Origin: Centropus unirufus
Lineage: Eukaryota > Chordata > Aves > Cuculiformes > Centropidae
Assembly (NCBI GenBank): GCA_013397695.1
Contig: VYZI01000524.1
Span: 248,001-312,000 of the forward strand
Reading direction: 5' to 3'
Length of the DNA stretch: 64,000 nucleotides
Shown here: piece by piece, positions 1 through 11,113 of the stretch
Position numbering within the stretch: position 1 is the first letter of the stretch
How the letters are laid out: the number at the start of each line of letters is the position of its first letter
Position numbers and translations under genes: made by a program
Notes under the pieces: generated by a model
The model's input: the letters and a program-made list of their open reading frames with translations, nothing else
Told to the model about the DNA's origin: nothing
The model's database searches: none

Positions 1-246
1 GACAGTTTCCTCTGTGGCTTTTTTAGCCTCGTTCTCCTCCTCATCTCCTGCTGGCTGGGGGCTCTTCCATGCTTGTTCCTCCAGCTTTGCCTTCCACTCC
101 AAGTAGGATGGGCGCCTGGTCTCCAGTCTCAGCTTCTCTGTCAGTGCCTTGAGGCTTCTCAGGTGGTCATCAGGAGGAGCAGCACCTCCAGGACCAGCAT
201 CCGTGCTGTCCAGTGCTTCTTCTATTTGGATTTTGGGTAAAGACAT
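1..246 (-). CDS. FAM167A: FAM167A, first coding exon (partial, runs off the window)
   Basis: Read on the minus strand from ATG at 246-244, the frame is open for 82 codons to the window edge. Residues 26-57 contain DDHLRSLKALTEKLRLETRR followed by PSYLEWKAKLEE, which matches the conserved N-terminal block of vertebrate FAM167A (DIORA-1) nearly residue for residue as I remember it. The N-terminus begins MSLPKIQIEEAL. After residue 60 the sequence becomes acidic and low in complexity (GDEEENEAKKATEE), consistent with a largely disordered protein. The start is chosen because it agrees with the family start and lies 35 bases after a plausible acceptor. FAM167A is a small cytoplasmic protein whose biochemical role is poorly defined. 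In mammals it lies beside BLK and shares autoimmune-risk variants with it. The rest of the gene lies left of the window. Confidence 0.93.
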   Translation of the reverse strand, partial: MSLPKIQIEEALDSTDAGPGGAAPPDDHLRSLKALTEKLRLETRRPSYLEWKAKLEEQAWKSPQPAGDEEENEAKKATEETV

Positions 247-281
247 CCTCTCTGGGAGTCAAACAGCATAGGGCTGTGCTC
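247..281 (-). other. FAM167A: FAM167A 5' UTR part of the first coding exon, with acceptor
   Basis: On the minus strand a pyrimidine-rich stretch ends in TTAG (AG at 283-282), followed by 35 bases and then the ATG at 246. This looks like a 3' splice site, so the coding exon probably starts at 281 and a non-coding exon lies further right. The tract is moderate in strength and the junction is an inference. Confidence 0.55.
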
Positions 282-3200
282 CTAAGGACCAGAGGCAGGT
301 ATGGGAAATCCTCAGGGTTGGGTCAGCTCCCACAGTGTGCCAAACTAAACCCCTTGGAGGATAGCTGTGGTGGTGGTGGGTCTGCTCATGTACCACGCTG
401 GCCCTGGGTGAGCACCTGAAAGAAAAGCAGATTGTTGGTTTTCAGTTTGAGAACGAAAATGAGTGAGAAGGGAGAGATGGCGCCTGCTGCCGTGGAGGGA
501 GTGAGGGCTTTGGAAGAGGCATGGTGCCAAGGTGCTCCTGGGGAGTATTACCTCACCTCCACTATCTGACTGCTTTTGAGGCAGGAACAGACAGGCTTTT
601 AGGGAAGCTCTGGTTACCTTCATCTCCAGTCCTAACTCAAGGGCCCATGAAAGGGTTGCCAATGAGGTCAGGTCACACTCATAGACTCCTCTGGAGCTGT
701 ATCGCATCCCAACATTCTCTGAAGACAGCAATGGATGTTGCTGGAGATCAGGGTGTATATGAGCACTGTTTTGCTGGTTTCCTGGCTGGCAAACCTCCAA
801 CTTTCCACTTGGACAAACGTGATTAGATGACCCCAAATTCTCCCAAGAGTTTGAGCTAAAAAGAGAGCTGGAAGAAGTGGCCTTGTTTTGGCTTTTTTTT
901 TTCTTTCCTCCCCTCCTCCCCCAGTATTACAGATTTGTATTTAGGTCTTGGTTTGCTAAAGATGCCAGTCTGCAAACATAAGATTCAGCTCCCTCCTTAC
1001 CAGTGGGCTCAGGAAAGGAGCATGCTTTCCATCCAAGAGTGGCAGTAACGAAGTGGCTGGCACAACTTGAGTTCAGATGCCAGCATTCAGGGAGACTTGG
1101 ACTTGTGGTTTCCACCACTGGCCATCTCCAGTCCACCTATCAGGCAAGGTCCCAATGGTCCCCTTGAAAACAGCCCACTGGAGGGCTAATACAGAAAAGA
1201 CAGGAGCTTCCTCCCAGCTTCTTCTCTGGCCACTGCCTGTGGACTCTTGAGAAGCTGTGCCCAAAGCTGGCATACCAGACTGTGGGACCTAGAGGGACAA
1301 AGGACATAAATGGCTCGGCAAGAGTTAAACTCAGGCAACTTCTGCATTCATTTGCCTGTAGGATCAGATAAGAGACTTTCTCAAGGTCGTGTGCACATCT
1401 ACGGCTGAGCTAGGAATAGATCCAGAGCTCTCATCTACACTCCAACACAAAACCAAATACTTTTTTTGCCTGCCTGGTAACATTCCCAGAAAGACCAGCC
1501 AGGACATATGCAGCTTTCTAGCCGGATGCCCTAAACTGCAGCAATACGAGTTACTTAGCCATTCTTTTCCCTGCTATTTGTGCCCACAAAGATGTGTGTA
1601 ACTTTGAAATCCAGACCATAATTATGCCTCTCGGACCTTTTCTGTAAGAAGATTCTATTTAAAATAAACACCAATGGAGAGCAAGATTTATTGCACAATT
1701 GTGTGCAGGCACATGAGCAGAACGAGGAGTTGATAACATACACACAGACAGTCTGGGGGTGGAGAATTAGTCATGTTGTGGTCTTGTTCCTGCTCCTATT
1801 TATGTTAATGAGATTTTTACGGTGAGCAGGAGCAAACACAGATACTATATCAGGCTGAAGCCAAGAGCTCTCGTGTCTGGAACTGCAAAAATTTTTCTTC
1901 TGTTGAAAAATAGATCACATAGAAGGGAAAGCAGAGGGCTGCCCTGTCAGAGTCACATCCTAACTAGCTCTTGCATGGTTGCTCCAGAGAGCTGAGGGCA
2001 TGTCCATGAATATCTCTTGATTCTACCTCCTGGCTACTGAAATCAATAAAGAGAAACTCCTAACGACTTTAAAGACCTCAGGTCTGAGCTTTTTCTTCTG
2101 TCCATTGCGATGCAGAATGCCAGGGATGGCCAAACCCAGCAGCCTAATAGAGTCTGCCACAGCTGGATTTGGCAACCCCTAACACAGATAACATTTTTAT
2201 TGTAAGGCTGATTTTTCTGAAAGCCACAGCTACAAAGCAGAGGCCCCACAAGTTCTTTTGTTTTGTGTCTTCAGCACGTATAAAATCCTCAGGGTAGAAA
2301 AGCTCCTGCTATTTGAGCCCCGGATACAGCTCAGTTAGCATTTACAACATTGGACCATGAAAACAGGACAGCAGTTTAGAGTATGCCCTTTGTTACCACC
2401 CACTGCCATCTCCCCCTCCCCATCACCACTTCCTGGCAGCTTTGGAGGGATTTGATTTTTCTACCCTAAAAGTGGCGTTGATCCAGCACATCCTTCACCT
2501 CCTCCCTGGTGCAACACAAAACTACTCATTCAGTCTGTAGAGACACACCCCAAATAGCTATGTCTGTTCCTCAGCCTGTCCAAACTGAAAAATGACAGAA
2601 AGGAGGCACCTCTAATTTCCTATCAATATCTTGCATTTGGCTCAAAGACCTGCTGTAGAAAAAGAGATCTGAAAGTGGTAAGCGTGTGAAAAATGTCTGT
2701 GTGCAAGGCTGTAATATAAGCCTATTTGATGCCTGAGAACTACCTAATTCCCAGGAAGAAACCTGGCCTCTTCCTCAAATCAACAGACAACTCCCAGTCT
2801 CCCTACTTCAGGTTCACTTTTTCCCTAGGCTCTAAGTGCAAGGGAATTTAAGACCCTTGATTTTCCTTCCTCATCACAATTGCCAGGCTCAGGGCATTCA
2901 TGCCATGCCTAATTAGAGGTAACAGGAGTTTGTCACCTTAAATGAGGTGAAGGTCTGCTCCCACCTCACTAAGATCCTTTGCTCAGGGGTTCTACCCTTC
3001 CCTTGCATCCTGAAGGCATTAGGACACATCAGATCACCGAAACAACAAAAAAACACTTTAATTTCTTTGCTGGGTTAGATTTCCATCAGAGCAGCCACCT
3101 AAACGAACCTAGTCTGCAAGCTGTAATGTAAAGGGATTAACAGAAGTTCACAAGGATGGAGAAATAACAGGACTGTCAAACTGGATTGGGTGTTAAGTCC

Positions 3201-6200
3201 TCCCACACCAAGACTGGAGCTGGCATGCCCTGAGGCTTGGTTCTTGCAGGCCTGCAGGTCAGCAACATAAATCCTGCCCTCTCCAATGCTAGCCACATCC
3301 TGTGAAATTCACGTGGTGTCCTGTGCTCTAAGAAATCAGGTCCAGGGGCATAATCTGCCACCACAGCTTCCCACTGCAGCCGTTCATTCAACCCTGAAGC
3401 AGATGCAGAGGAACCATCCTAATCACACCCCCGTAGACATCCTTGCCCATGCATTAGAGCATGGAATCAGAAGACCCATGTGAACATCACCTGACAAACC
3501 AGATGTAATGGAACAAATGCTAGGAGGGAAAAGTAGGTGCACTATGGGTAAGAAAAACTTTATTGTCATTGATAATGGAAAACAATAAACTCAGATACTG
3601 TTTATGGTCAAAAGGAAGATTGCACAAAATAATGCTAGGCACAGCTTAGTTTTACGTGCCTGGGAAGACTGAGATGTCCGTACCTCCCCCATCAGCTCTC
3701 TGAGCCCTGGTCAGCTTTGAACATGAAGCATTCATGAAGGAACATTGGTTGGTACGTACTGGACCAGGGCAGCTCAGGAACAGCCTGTTAAATTAAGGAC
3801 TATAAATAAGGAAACACAGTGCTTTGGAAGGTCAAACACTGGAGAGCAAGAGGTCTAGGACAAGAATCTTAAAAAAGGAAGGAATACTCAGGATAGAAAA
3901 AAAGAGGAAAAAAAAAGCATAATCAATAAAACTATCAGCCTGAACAGAGGTGAGGAACAAATTTCATTCCCTTCACTGTTTCTGGTGGATTTCAGCTTAC
4001 TGTAATATCATTTTTATTGCAGAGGGGCAGCAATAATTGTAAGAGTCTGTAGTACTCTGAGATGAAAAAGGAGCTTCAAGGTGAGTCAGAGCCCAGGCTG
4101 AGGAAGGTCACTTTGCGGAATGGAGGGATGTCTGTGTGGCACTTCTGGCATGGGTTAATCAGGACACACATAGTGAATTAGTCTGTTAACGACATTCAAA
4201 AAGCACTTCAACCCCTTTTATGCCTCAGTTTCCCTCTCTTTGAGTTCATGCAACTGGTCTTCAGAGATTTACATCTGGTATTTTCATGTCTCTCTGTCTC
4301 AGCCACATCCCTATCTCACCCAGGTCCCCATGCTCTGATTATAATCAGTGCAGGGATACCCTCTATGTTTGAGTTAGGAATGTGGATCCCCTGACTGTTT
4401 GCAAGGCATTTGCTCCTAGGATGTGCACACATGTCACCCTGTGGACCATGCAGACATCCCTCAGTTTCCTACAGAGGAAAACCTTAGAGTAAATGGCAAC
4501 TGCTAACATCATTACTGAGATCCTTAGATCCTGTGAATAAGGAGGATCCTGAGCCTGAAACATCATGCTGAAAGAATACAGTGAGACGGAGCAAGCAGGA
4601 GGTGGGTGGGTAGTGCCTGGTGTGTACACACGGTGCAAGAGTTGTGTTTGCTTTCATCCTTGGCACAGCAAAAAGATAGGGATGAGGGGATGGCTGACCC
4701 CCCTGGAGGTCTGCAGCCGGTTGGCAGTGGGGTGAGGAGGAGATGCCTGTGCAAGAGGGTTGCCATAGCAATGGAGTAAGGGAGGACTTCGGCTGCTGCA
4801 GGGTGGTGGATGGAGACTCCCGAGCATCCTCCAAGCAGTGGAGACACCGAGATCCCGGGAAGCGGATGAAGGGAGAGGAGACCCATGTAGGTAAACACTG
4901 CAGCTCCCTGGAGGTTATGTCTCTCTTTCAGGGAGGCTGCACATGAATAACTCCTTTCCCCTTGTCAAAATTACCTCAGGCTAGAGAGGAGCTTCTGTGC
5001 TGTGTGAGCCAGATCTGGTGAGCTCAGTCCCTTCCTCACCCTGGGATCCCCTGCCACAGCCCCTCAAGCAACAGAGCTGCAACATGCTCCTCTGCACCAG
5101 GCTCCTACAGAGGCAGAGAGCAAATCGCGCCCTGAGCCATTCCACTGACTCAGAAGAGAGCCCATATCCCTATATTATCCAGCATTTGGCAAACCAATCT
5201 CTTTCTGTAGCACACGAAATCTTCTATAGAAAACTAATCTGGTTCCCAAAAATCTTTCTTGCCCATCCCAAAGTTACCTTCAGTCTCCCTCTTCCCAAAA
5301 GAAGATGCCAGCAGCTTGGAGATCTGCCTGATCCTGAAACGTGGACTCCCTCTGGAGCAGAGGCCCCTGTCGAAATTGGTGCTGCCAGGATCAGATGGTC
5401 ACTGCCGGCTCAGCATGGTAGAAGCAGGACAGAGGGGAGCCTGCTCATGGAAGTCTGGTGGGATCATGGCAGAGGCCCCAGATCTCTACTAGAGCCCACT
5501 GGACATAATGTCCATGGGGACCTCCTGGTCCCACTCATGTTGGTTATGGGCTTGGCCCTTTTTCTAGGGGCAAGATGTCTTCTAGGAGCAAGATGAAGAC
5601 ACCGAAGGGACCAAGCTAGCCATTGTAAGCACAAGCCCAGGTCCAGGTGTGGTGACTCCGCCTTCAGGCCTCCTTGCAGGGCTGTCCACTTTGGCTGTGT
5701 CCCTTCACACACACGCGGATGGACTTCCAGCCTAATATGTGACAAAGCCCAGGGACGAGCTAAGGTTCTGTCCACAGACTGATCCAAAATGTAATATCCT
5801 TGCAGGGTGGTCACAGAAATGCCCCACACATTGGGCTGAGACTCAGGTACATCACCTGGATTAGTGGGATTCTGAGTCCACCTGGATACTCCTCTCCCTT
5901 TACTGCCATGAACAAACCCCCAGAAGACCTCCCCACTCAGACGCTAATGGCAGCAGCAGGGAAGCAGCCCCTCCTGTTGTTTCAGCACTTCAGATGTAGG
6001 TGTGGCATTCATAGATACACAGGGGCAAGAGGGAAGAAGTGGAGTTTTTTATTCATGTATGACCTGAAGCAGGGTGAGGGTTCACCCTGGCGCATCCCTC
6101 TGCCCAAATAACCCCCCGAGAGGCCCCCAAACAATGCAATGAAAGGAGAATAGGAGAGCAGTGAGTGGCTGCAGCCAATCCACCAGCCTGATAAGACGAG

Positions 6201-7452
6201 TGGAGAGGTGCTGAGATAACAGGGGACAGATTTGCACTCCCTGTCCTAGGGTATTTCTGCCAGGCTGATCTTCAGCATCACCATTAGGGTCAGAATCTGT
6301 TTCAATAGATACATCTGTCCCTCCCTACTTACCTTCATCTTGCCTCTCCTGCCCCCCCTGCACAAAATCAGGAAGGCTGCTTTCAGGGAAACAGGACTGA
6401 GATTGCTGTTTGGTTTAGAAGCATCCTGGGAGCTCCATTTTCAGATCAGCTCAGCTCGCATTGGTAAGCAGATTTCTAGCAATCAAGCAGAAATCCTGCA
6501 TGAAGATGGACATGGCCAGATATCTGGCATTCCCACAAACCAGTCTCCCACTGGGTGGGAAGCATTTGCAAACTGGGAAGCTGGAGGGATTCAATGGTAT
6601 CAGCCCATCAGCCAAACCCAGGTATAATTAACTCTTGAAGGGAAAGGGGTTAACCAGAAGCAGAAAGGCAGGTTTACACCCTCATGGTGAAGACACTCTG
6701 TCCATCCTGTCATCTTCTAGTAAGGCCTATTGAGGTGAAGAGAGCCACAGATTATCAGCAAGGGTTGCTCCCTCATCCACTGCCCCAGGGTCCTAAAAGT
6801 CTTTGAGACCTAGTCCTAGAGGTGGCATGCCTAACTTGGCCCCAGAGACGCCCCCAAAAGAGCTGTGGTATGGCAAAGCCACTTCCATTATTTTCCCTGC
6901 TGCCACCCCAAGCACAGACTTGTTTCAGCAAGAGAAGATCAGATGGAGCAGGTAGGAACCTTTGTGCCAGGGTAATGAAAAACACTGGGACTCCTTGGGA
7001 AAGAGCCAGACCAGGATGAGAAATGCCCTTTTTCCCTAAATGCAGCATTGAAGGTAGAAGGGTATGTTTTCAGGAAAAAAAAAAGAAGCCAAAAAAACCC
7101 ACAACAAAACAAACCTCTTCCCAGCTTCAGTGGGCTTCATTTCTACCCAACGCTGAACTCAGCGCCTCGCCCCAACCCCAACACCCCACCCTGAGACAAG
7201 CATCAGGTTCCCATTTGGGATCCGAGTGAAAATGATCGGGTCAGCCCCCTGGCGATCCCCTAATCCCCTTTACATGCTCTCCCATCCAATTACCCGCCTT
7301 GGCGGCTGCCTGAGCAATAACCACACAAGCTCCGGAGTCAGGTCTGCCTACTCCCACTGCTGATCTGCACTTTGTTATTTAATATCGCAGGCTGCAAACA
7401 GACCCTTATTTCTCACCCCTGCACCCCCCACCCCCAAAAGGCTACCTTACTC
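282..7452. other. Non-coding DNA right of the FAM167A coding exon (probable 5' intron)
   Basis: I see no supported gene here. Open frames in this stretch (for example 345-836 on the minus strand and 4997-5596 on the plus strand) overlap each other in several frames, match no family I recognise, and lack splice context. No CR1 fragment is recognisable. Only short mononucleotide runs are present, such as A-rich DNA near 3895-3930 and 7074-7110. If the candidate exon at 8949 is real, this is FAM167A intron. Confidence 0.6.
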
Positions 7453-7501
7453 TGATGATTATTATTATTAATAATATTAGTAGTACTAATAATAATCATC
7501 A
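7453..7501. repeat. AT-rich palindrome (perfect 15-bp arms)
   Basis: TGATGATTATTATTA at 7453-7467 is the exact reverse complement of TAATAATAATCATCA at 7487-7501, with a 19-base AT-rich spacer. The spacer holds smaller palindromes, such as TAGTACTA at 7481-7488. The arms are built from ATT/AAT trinucleotides, so the structure may have arisen from a microsatellite. It could extrude as a cruciform or hairpin. Confidence 0.9.
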
Positions 7502-8559
7502 TACTTTCTGCAGTATCTCTGCTATGTTTTGCAAACACCTAATGGCTGCAGAGCTATTGCAAGCCCAAAACCCCAGGAGAAGCTGGAATGCTCCCACTTT
7601 GATTTTTTTTTCTGTCCTACAGATCCCCCCATGAAGAGGTATCACCACAATGGGCATTCAAAAGCAGAGGAGACCTAAGATGCAAATAACAGCAACTGCT
7701 CTCGCATGCTGAAATGATGGCTGTCAGGGAAAAAAAACACACAGTAGCCAAAAATGGCTTGTTCCCACTGAAAAGTAGGGTGCCCATGAGGTACTGGGAA
7801 TGAGCAGACAAAGCCAAGGGTTAATCAACTGGACACAGCTCCTTACTGGAAATAAGGCACTTGGTTTTCATCCATTATACCCCCATTTCTGGGGAAAAGC
7901 TCTGAATGGCAGAGCAGCACTGAATAATACAGGGAGCATCAGAGGAAAACAGGGAGGGGTCTCCTCATCCCTGCACAGGTGCCAGTGGTAGGAGAAGCAT
8001 CAGCCTGAGGGGACTGGAGAGGGCACAGCATATCAGATTTGCGTGAGGTGGGTGCCTGGGTGTGCAACACACCAGGTCGTGCTGGCAGGGGTTGCACAAG
8101 TGCTTGTGCTGAGAGGGGTGTGGGCTGACGATATTATTTTAGCAAGTAGCCCCAAGCTGTTTTAAAGCACTCCGAAGAAGTTATGGGTGATTTTTGCCCT
8201 GCTTCTCGGTGTTAATGTGAGCTGCAAGGGCCGGAGCTGAGCAGGTGGAAACCTGCTCTGCTCAGCACACCGTGCCGGTTTCAAAAATCAAAGGTAGCTA
8301 CGCCCCGTGAGGCCACCACACTTTATCCCATTATGTCTGCACTGCATAAGCTGACAAATCTTTCCAGGACTCTTGGAAGCTTCAGGGAGGGGGCAGAGGG
8401 AGCAACAAGTAATCATCTCGAAACCTGGCCAGACTCTTTCCTATTATGTCCCAGCCAGCGCAGAAAAATCCCCTGAAGGAGGTGAGTACCCCCACACCAC
8501 TCCCACCTGACACTGAGATACGCAAGGCTCACTGTAAAGGACTCCCCAAACCCTTCCCT

Positions 8560-9200
8560 GATTTCCAGCCAGTCCCACTCAATGGGAAGCCACCGTGCTG
8601 ACCATCTCAAGGGGATTTTGGCGAGGCAGGAGATTGTGGCTGGGCGAACAATGCGAGCCCCTGGCCCCACCTCGCAGAAACAGGCATTCCAGACCTCAGT
8701 GCTGAGCTTCACAGCATGTAGGGTCCCCATCGCACGCACCCCGGTGGTCCCCAGAGACCTGGTCCTTACTGCCACTCCTTCCCGCAGGGTTAGAAAAGCT
8801 GGGGGTCCCCTCTCGCACCGAGCATCCCTCAGACCACTCCCACCCTGGGCGCAGCCGATTGTCCCCGGGGTGCAGCAGGGTGTCCCCAGAATGGCTGCGT
8901 TCCCCATGATCCCCACAACAGCCAAGTCAATGAGAGCAGCAAACTTACCGGGAACCAAGTCAGAGGGAAGGCTGCACGGACATCTTGACTCCCTCCTGCC
9001 TCGGGTCTCCTACTTAGTATTTCCAGAGCAGTATCACCAGCGTCTTCAGGAGTCTGTCTCATCCTCCTCTCTGTCTCGCTTCAGAAATCTGTGTGTGTGT
9101 TTTTTTATTTAAGGGACTTTTTTTTTTTTTTTTCCAGCGGTTGCGTCAGGACTGTTGCCTGGAGACAGGCGAGCTATTCCAGTTTGAGCTTTTCAGTCCA
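8560..9200. promoter_or_regulatory. GC-richer stretch with several CpGs, candidate FAM167A promoter
   Basis: This stretch contains clearly more CG dinucleotides than its surroundings, for example around 8690-8870. It ends in a region with an ATF/C/EBP-like TTGCGTCA at 9141-9148 and a GTTGCC half-site at 9154-9159. Together with a strong minus-strand donor at 8949/8948, it could be the promoter and first exon of FAM167A. I cannot compute CpG observed/expected here. Open frames on both strands (8413-8958 minus, 8582-9112 plus) are best explained by GC content. Confidence 0.35.
8949..9110 (-). other. FAM167A: Candidate non-coding 5' exon of FAM167A
   Basis: On the minus strand the sequence TTCCCG|GTAAGT places a consensus 5' splice site at 8949/8948. 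Joining it to the acceptor at 282/281 would give an 8.7-kb intron directly before the FAM167A start codon. The exon start near 9110 is arbitrary: I stopped before the poly-T run at 9119-9133. The only support is the donor motif, strand, position and GC content; many such donors occur by chance. Confidence 0.3.
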
Positions 9201-10563
9201 GATTTCCTGTCTCTCTTTCATTCATACCACCAAGCCCTGAACCTACCTCCCACCAAGCAATAACCCTGGAGAGACCTGAAAGGGAGGAGCTGCACAGTCT
9301 GGGTCCTAAACATCCTCCGACTTGTCATGGGTAACAAGCATAAAGGGATGCTGCCGAGGGCAGGGAACCAAAAGCTTGCAGAAGATGCCTGCGGAGCTGA
9401 TGTACTCTCAAAGGAGCCTGTGGCTCTTCCCAACAGAAGCCAGACTTGTGTTCCCAGGACTTTTCCCACTGCATGCCATGACAAGCTATGAGCCACTCTC
9501 CAAGGAGCACAGGGTTCTCTGGCACTCAGGAGAGGTTTGGGATAACATTTTCCATATGCCATGGTTTGTCCAGGGGTCAGCATGCGTGTGGAAGGGAGTG
9601 TTGCAAGGCTGCATCAGCATCTCCTGGAAGCCCTGGGGTGGGTATCTCACAGCACTGTGGCCACTACCCACCCACTGGCACCTTCCATTCCTGGACAGAA
9701 ACCGGCTCAGAAACCAGTCTTTGCCTGTCTGAAATACTGGGAAAGTGCCTGTTACTTCCACACGTCCTCCAGTGGGGATGGAAACTATTTCAACTGTTTC
9801 CAAGGACTGATAGAGACAGATGCCCCAACCACTGGCTGACTTGGGGTCAGAAGCAAAGACGGAGAACATCACCAGGAGCTGAAGGTGAACCTTTTGAAGC
9901 CCAGGGACAGCTCTCAAAAACATCCCATGCATTCATTCCCACCTGCAGCTATTGCACATCTTGTGTTTTACCACTGGTTGTTTTTTCGAACTTGGGGGTG
10001 TGAAGGGTTAAAAGTTGGCCACCTGACCATCTACATTCAGCTTTTTGTGAGAGAAACCCCATCACAGCCTCCTTTTTTTTTTTCTTTTCCACCCTTCCCT
10101 TCTCTCTCATGGGCATCAGGGTGAGATTTATAGCCCTTTCCCGAGCCTGGCATCCCAACAAGAGTCAATAGAAACAGGATCACTGGACTGGGTTTTCCCA
10201 CCTCCCTCCAAATGACAGCCAGGCCAGGGGTGTCTCAAACCCTGCAGTAATTTAGAGTCTATGCCTTTACAGCATTGGGTGCAGGCAGAGAGGTCACGCT
10301 GTAAGACAAAGCAATACAGACTTCAAGAGTGAAGTTTCTACTGGAAAAGCAAATTTTAAAGTTCTTTTGCTTTGCCAGCACCCTTTTTTTTTGGTCACAT
10401 TTCAGATATGCATATACAAATTCAGTCTGGTGATGGCTCTTATTTTGCTGCAAGCAGTCACCTGGTGGCTTGCACCCACCCTAACTGGTGTGCTGATGAT
10501 GGAGAGGGAATAGGGAGACGGAAGAGCTATTGCCTTCATGCTAAAACCATCTGTCTGATACGC
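9201..10563. other. Intergenic DNA with no recognised feature
   Basis: Several overlapping open frames of 65-171 codons occur on both strands between 9218 and 10003, but they shadow one another and resemble nothing I know. A T-rich run lies at 10071-10087. No repeat family was recognised. Confidence 0.6.
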
Positions 10564-11113
10564 TGTTGTGGTTTAACCCAGCAGGTAGCTAAACAGCACA
10601 CAGCCATTCATTCAGTCCCCTGTGGTGGGATGGGGAAAAGAATAAAAAAGTAAAACTCGTGGGCTGAGATAAAGACAGTTTAATAGGACAGAAAAGTAAA
10701 GAAGAAGACTAAAAACAATAATAATAATTACAAAATAAGTGATGCACAATGCAATTGCTGACTGATGCCCAATGAGTCCCCATACAGTGGCAACTGCCTT
10801 CTCCCTTCCTCCCCTGCCCCCCCGCGCCCCAAGTCAACTACCCCCAGCCAAATATTCAGCATGATATTCTATGGTATGGAATATCCCCATGGTCAGTTGA
10901 TGTCAGCTGTCCCAGCTGTGTCCCCTTCCAACTTCTCATGCACTCCCAGTCTACTTGCTGGTAGGGTAGTGCGAGAAATAGAAAACACCTTGACTCTGTG
11001 TAAGCAAAACATCAGTGTGATATCAAGATAATTGCCTTTCTAAATCCAAAAGACAGTACTATACCAGCTACTAGGAAGAAAATTAACTCTATCCCAGCTG
11101 AAACTAGAACACA
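10564..11113 (-). mobile_element. Solo LTR of an avian endogenous retrovirus
   Basis: The segment begins TGTTGTGGTTTAACCCAGCA and ends in AACACA, so it has the TG...CA ends typical of an LTR. Its internal landmarks (a block reading TAAAGACAGTTTAATAGG near 10671-10688, then GGTATGGAATATCCCCATGG near 10874-10893) match an LTR I recognise as widespread in bird genomes. Read on the minus strand, it has a degenerate TATA-like segment near 10855 and an ATTAAA poly(A)-type signal near 10680, which suggests minus orientation. No internal retroviral genes, partner LTR or clear target-site duplication are visible. It is therefore a solo, decayed LTR of about 550 bp. The family identity is from memory. 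Confidence 0.8.

Noticed and set aside
345..836. 163-codon minus-strand open frame next to FAM167A
   Set aside because: It overlaps plus-strand frames, has no recognisable domain and lies in the probable FAM167A intron.
4997..5596. 199-codon plus-strand open frame
   Set aside because: No family resemblance, no splice or promoter context, and other frames are open in the same stretch. Taken as chance.
8413..9112. Overlapping 181- and 176-codon frames on opposite strands
   Set aside because: They lie in GC-richer DNA, where stops are rarer, and mirror each other. The region is better explained as a possible promoter.
9119..9133. Poly-T run as the tail of a minus-strand retrocopy
   Set aside because: No processed gene copy or target duplication was seen beside it.
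9218..10003. Cluster of five overlapping frames of 92-171 codons
   Set aside because: No frame stands out and none has a recognisable motif.
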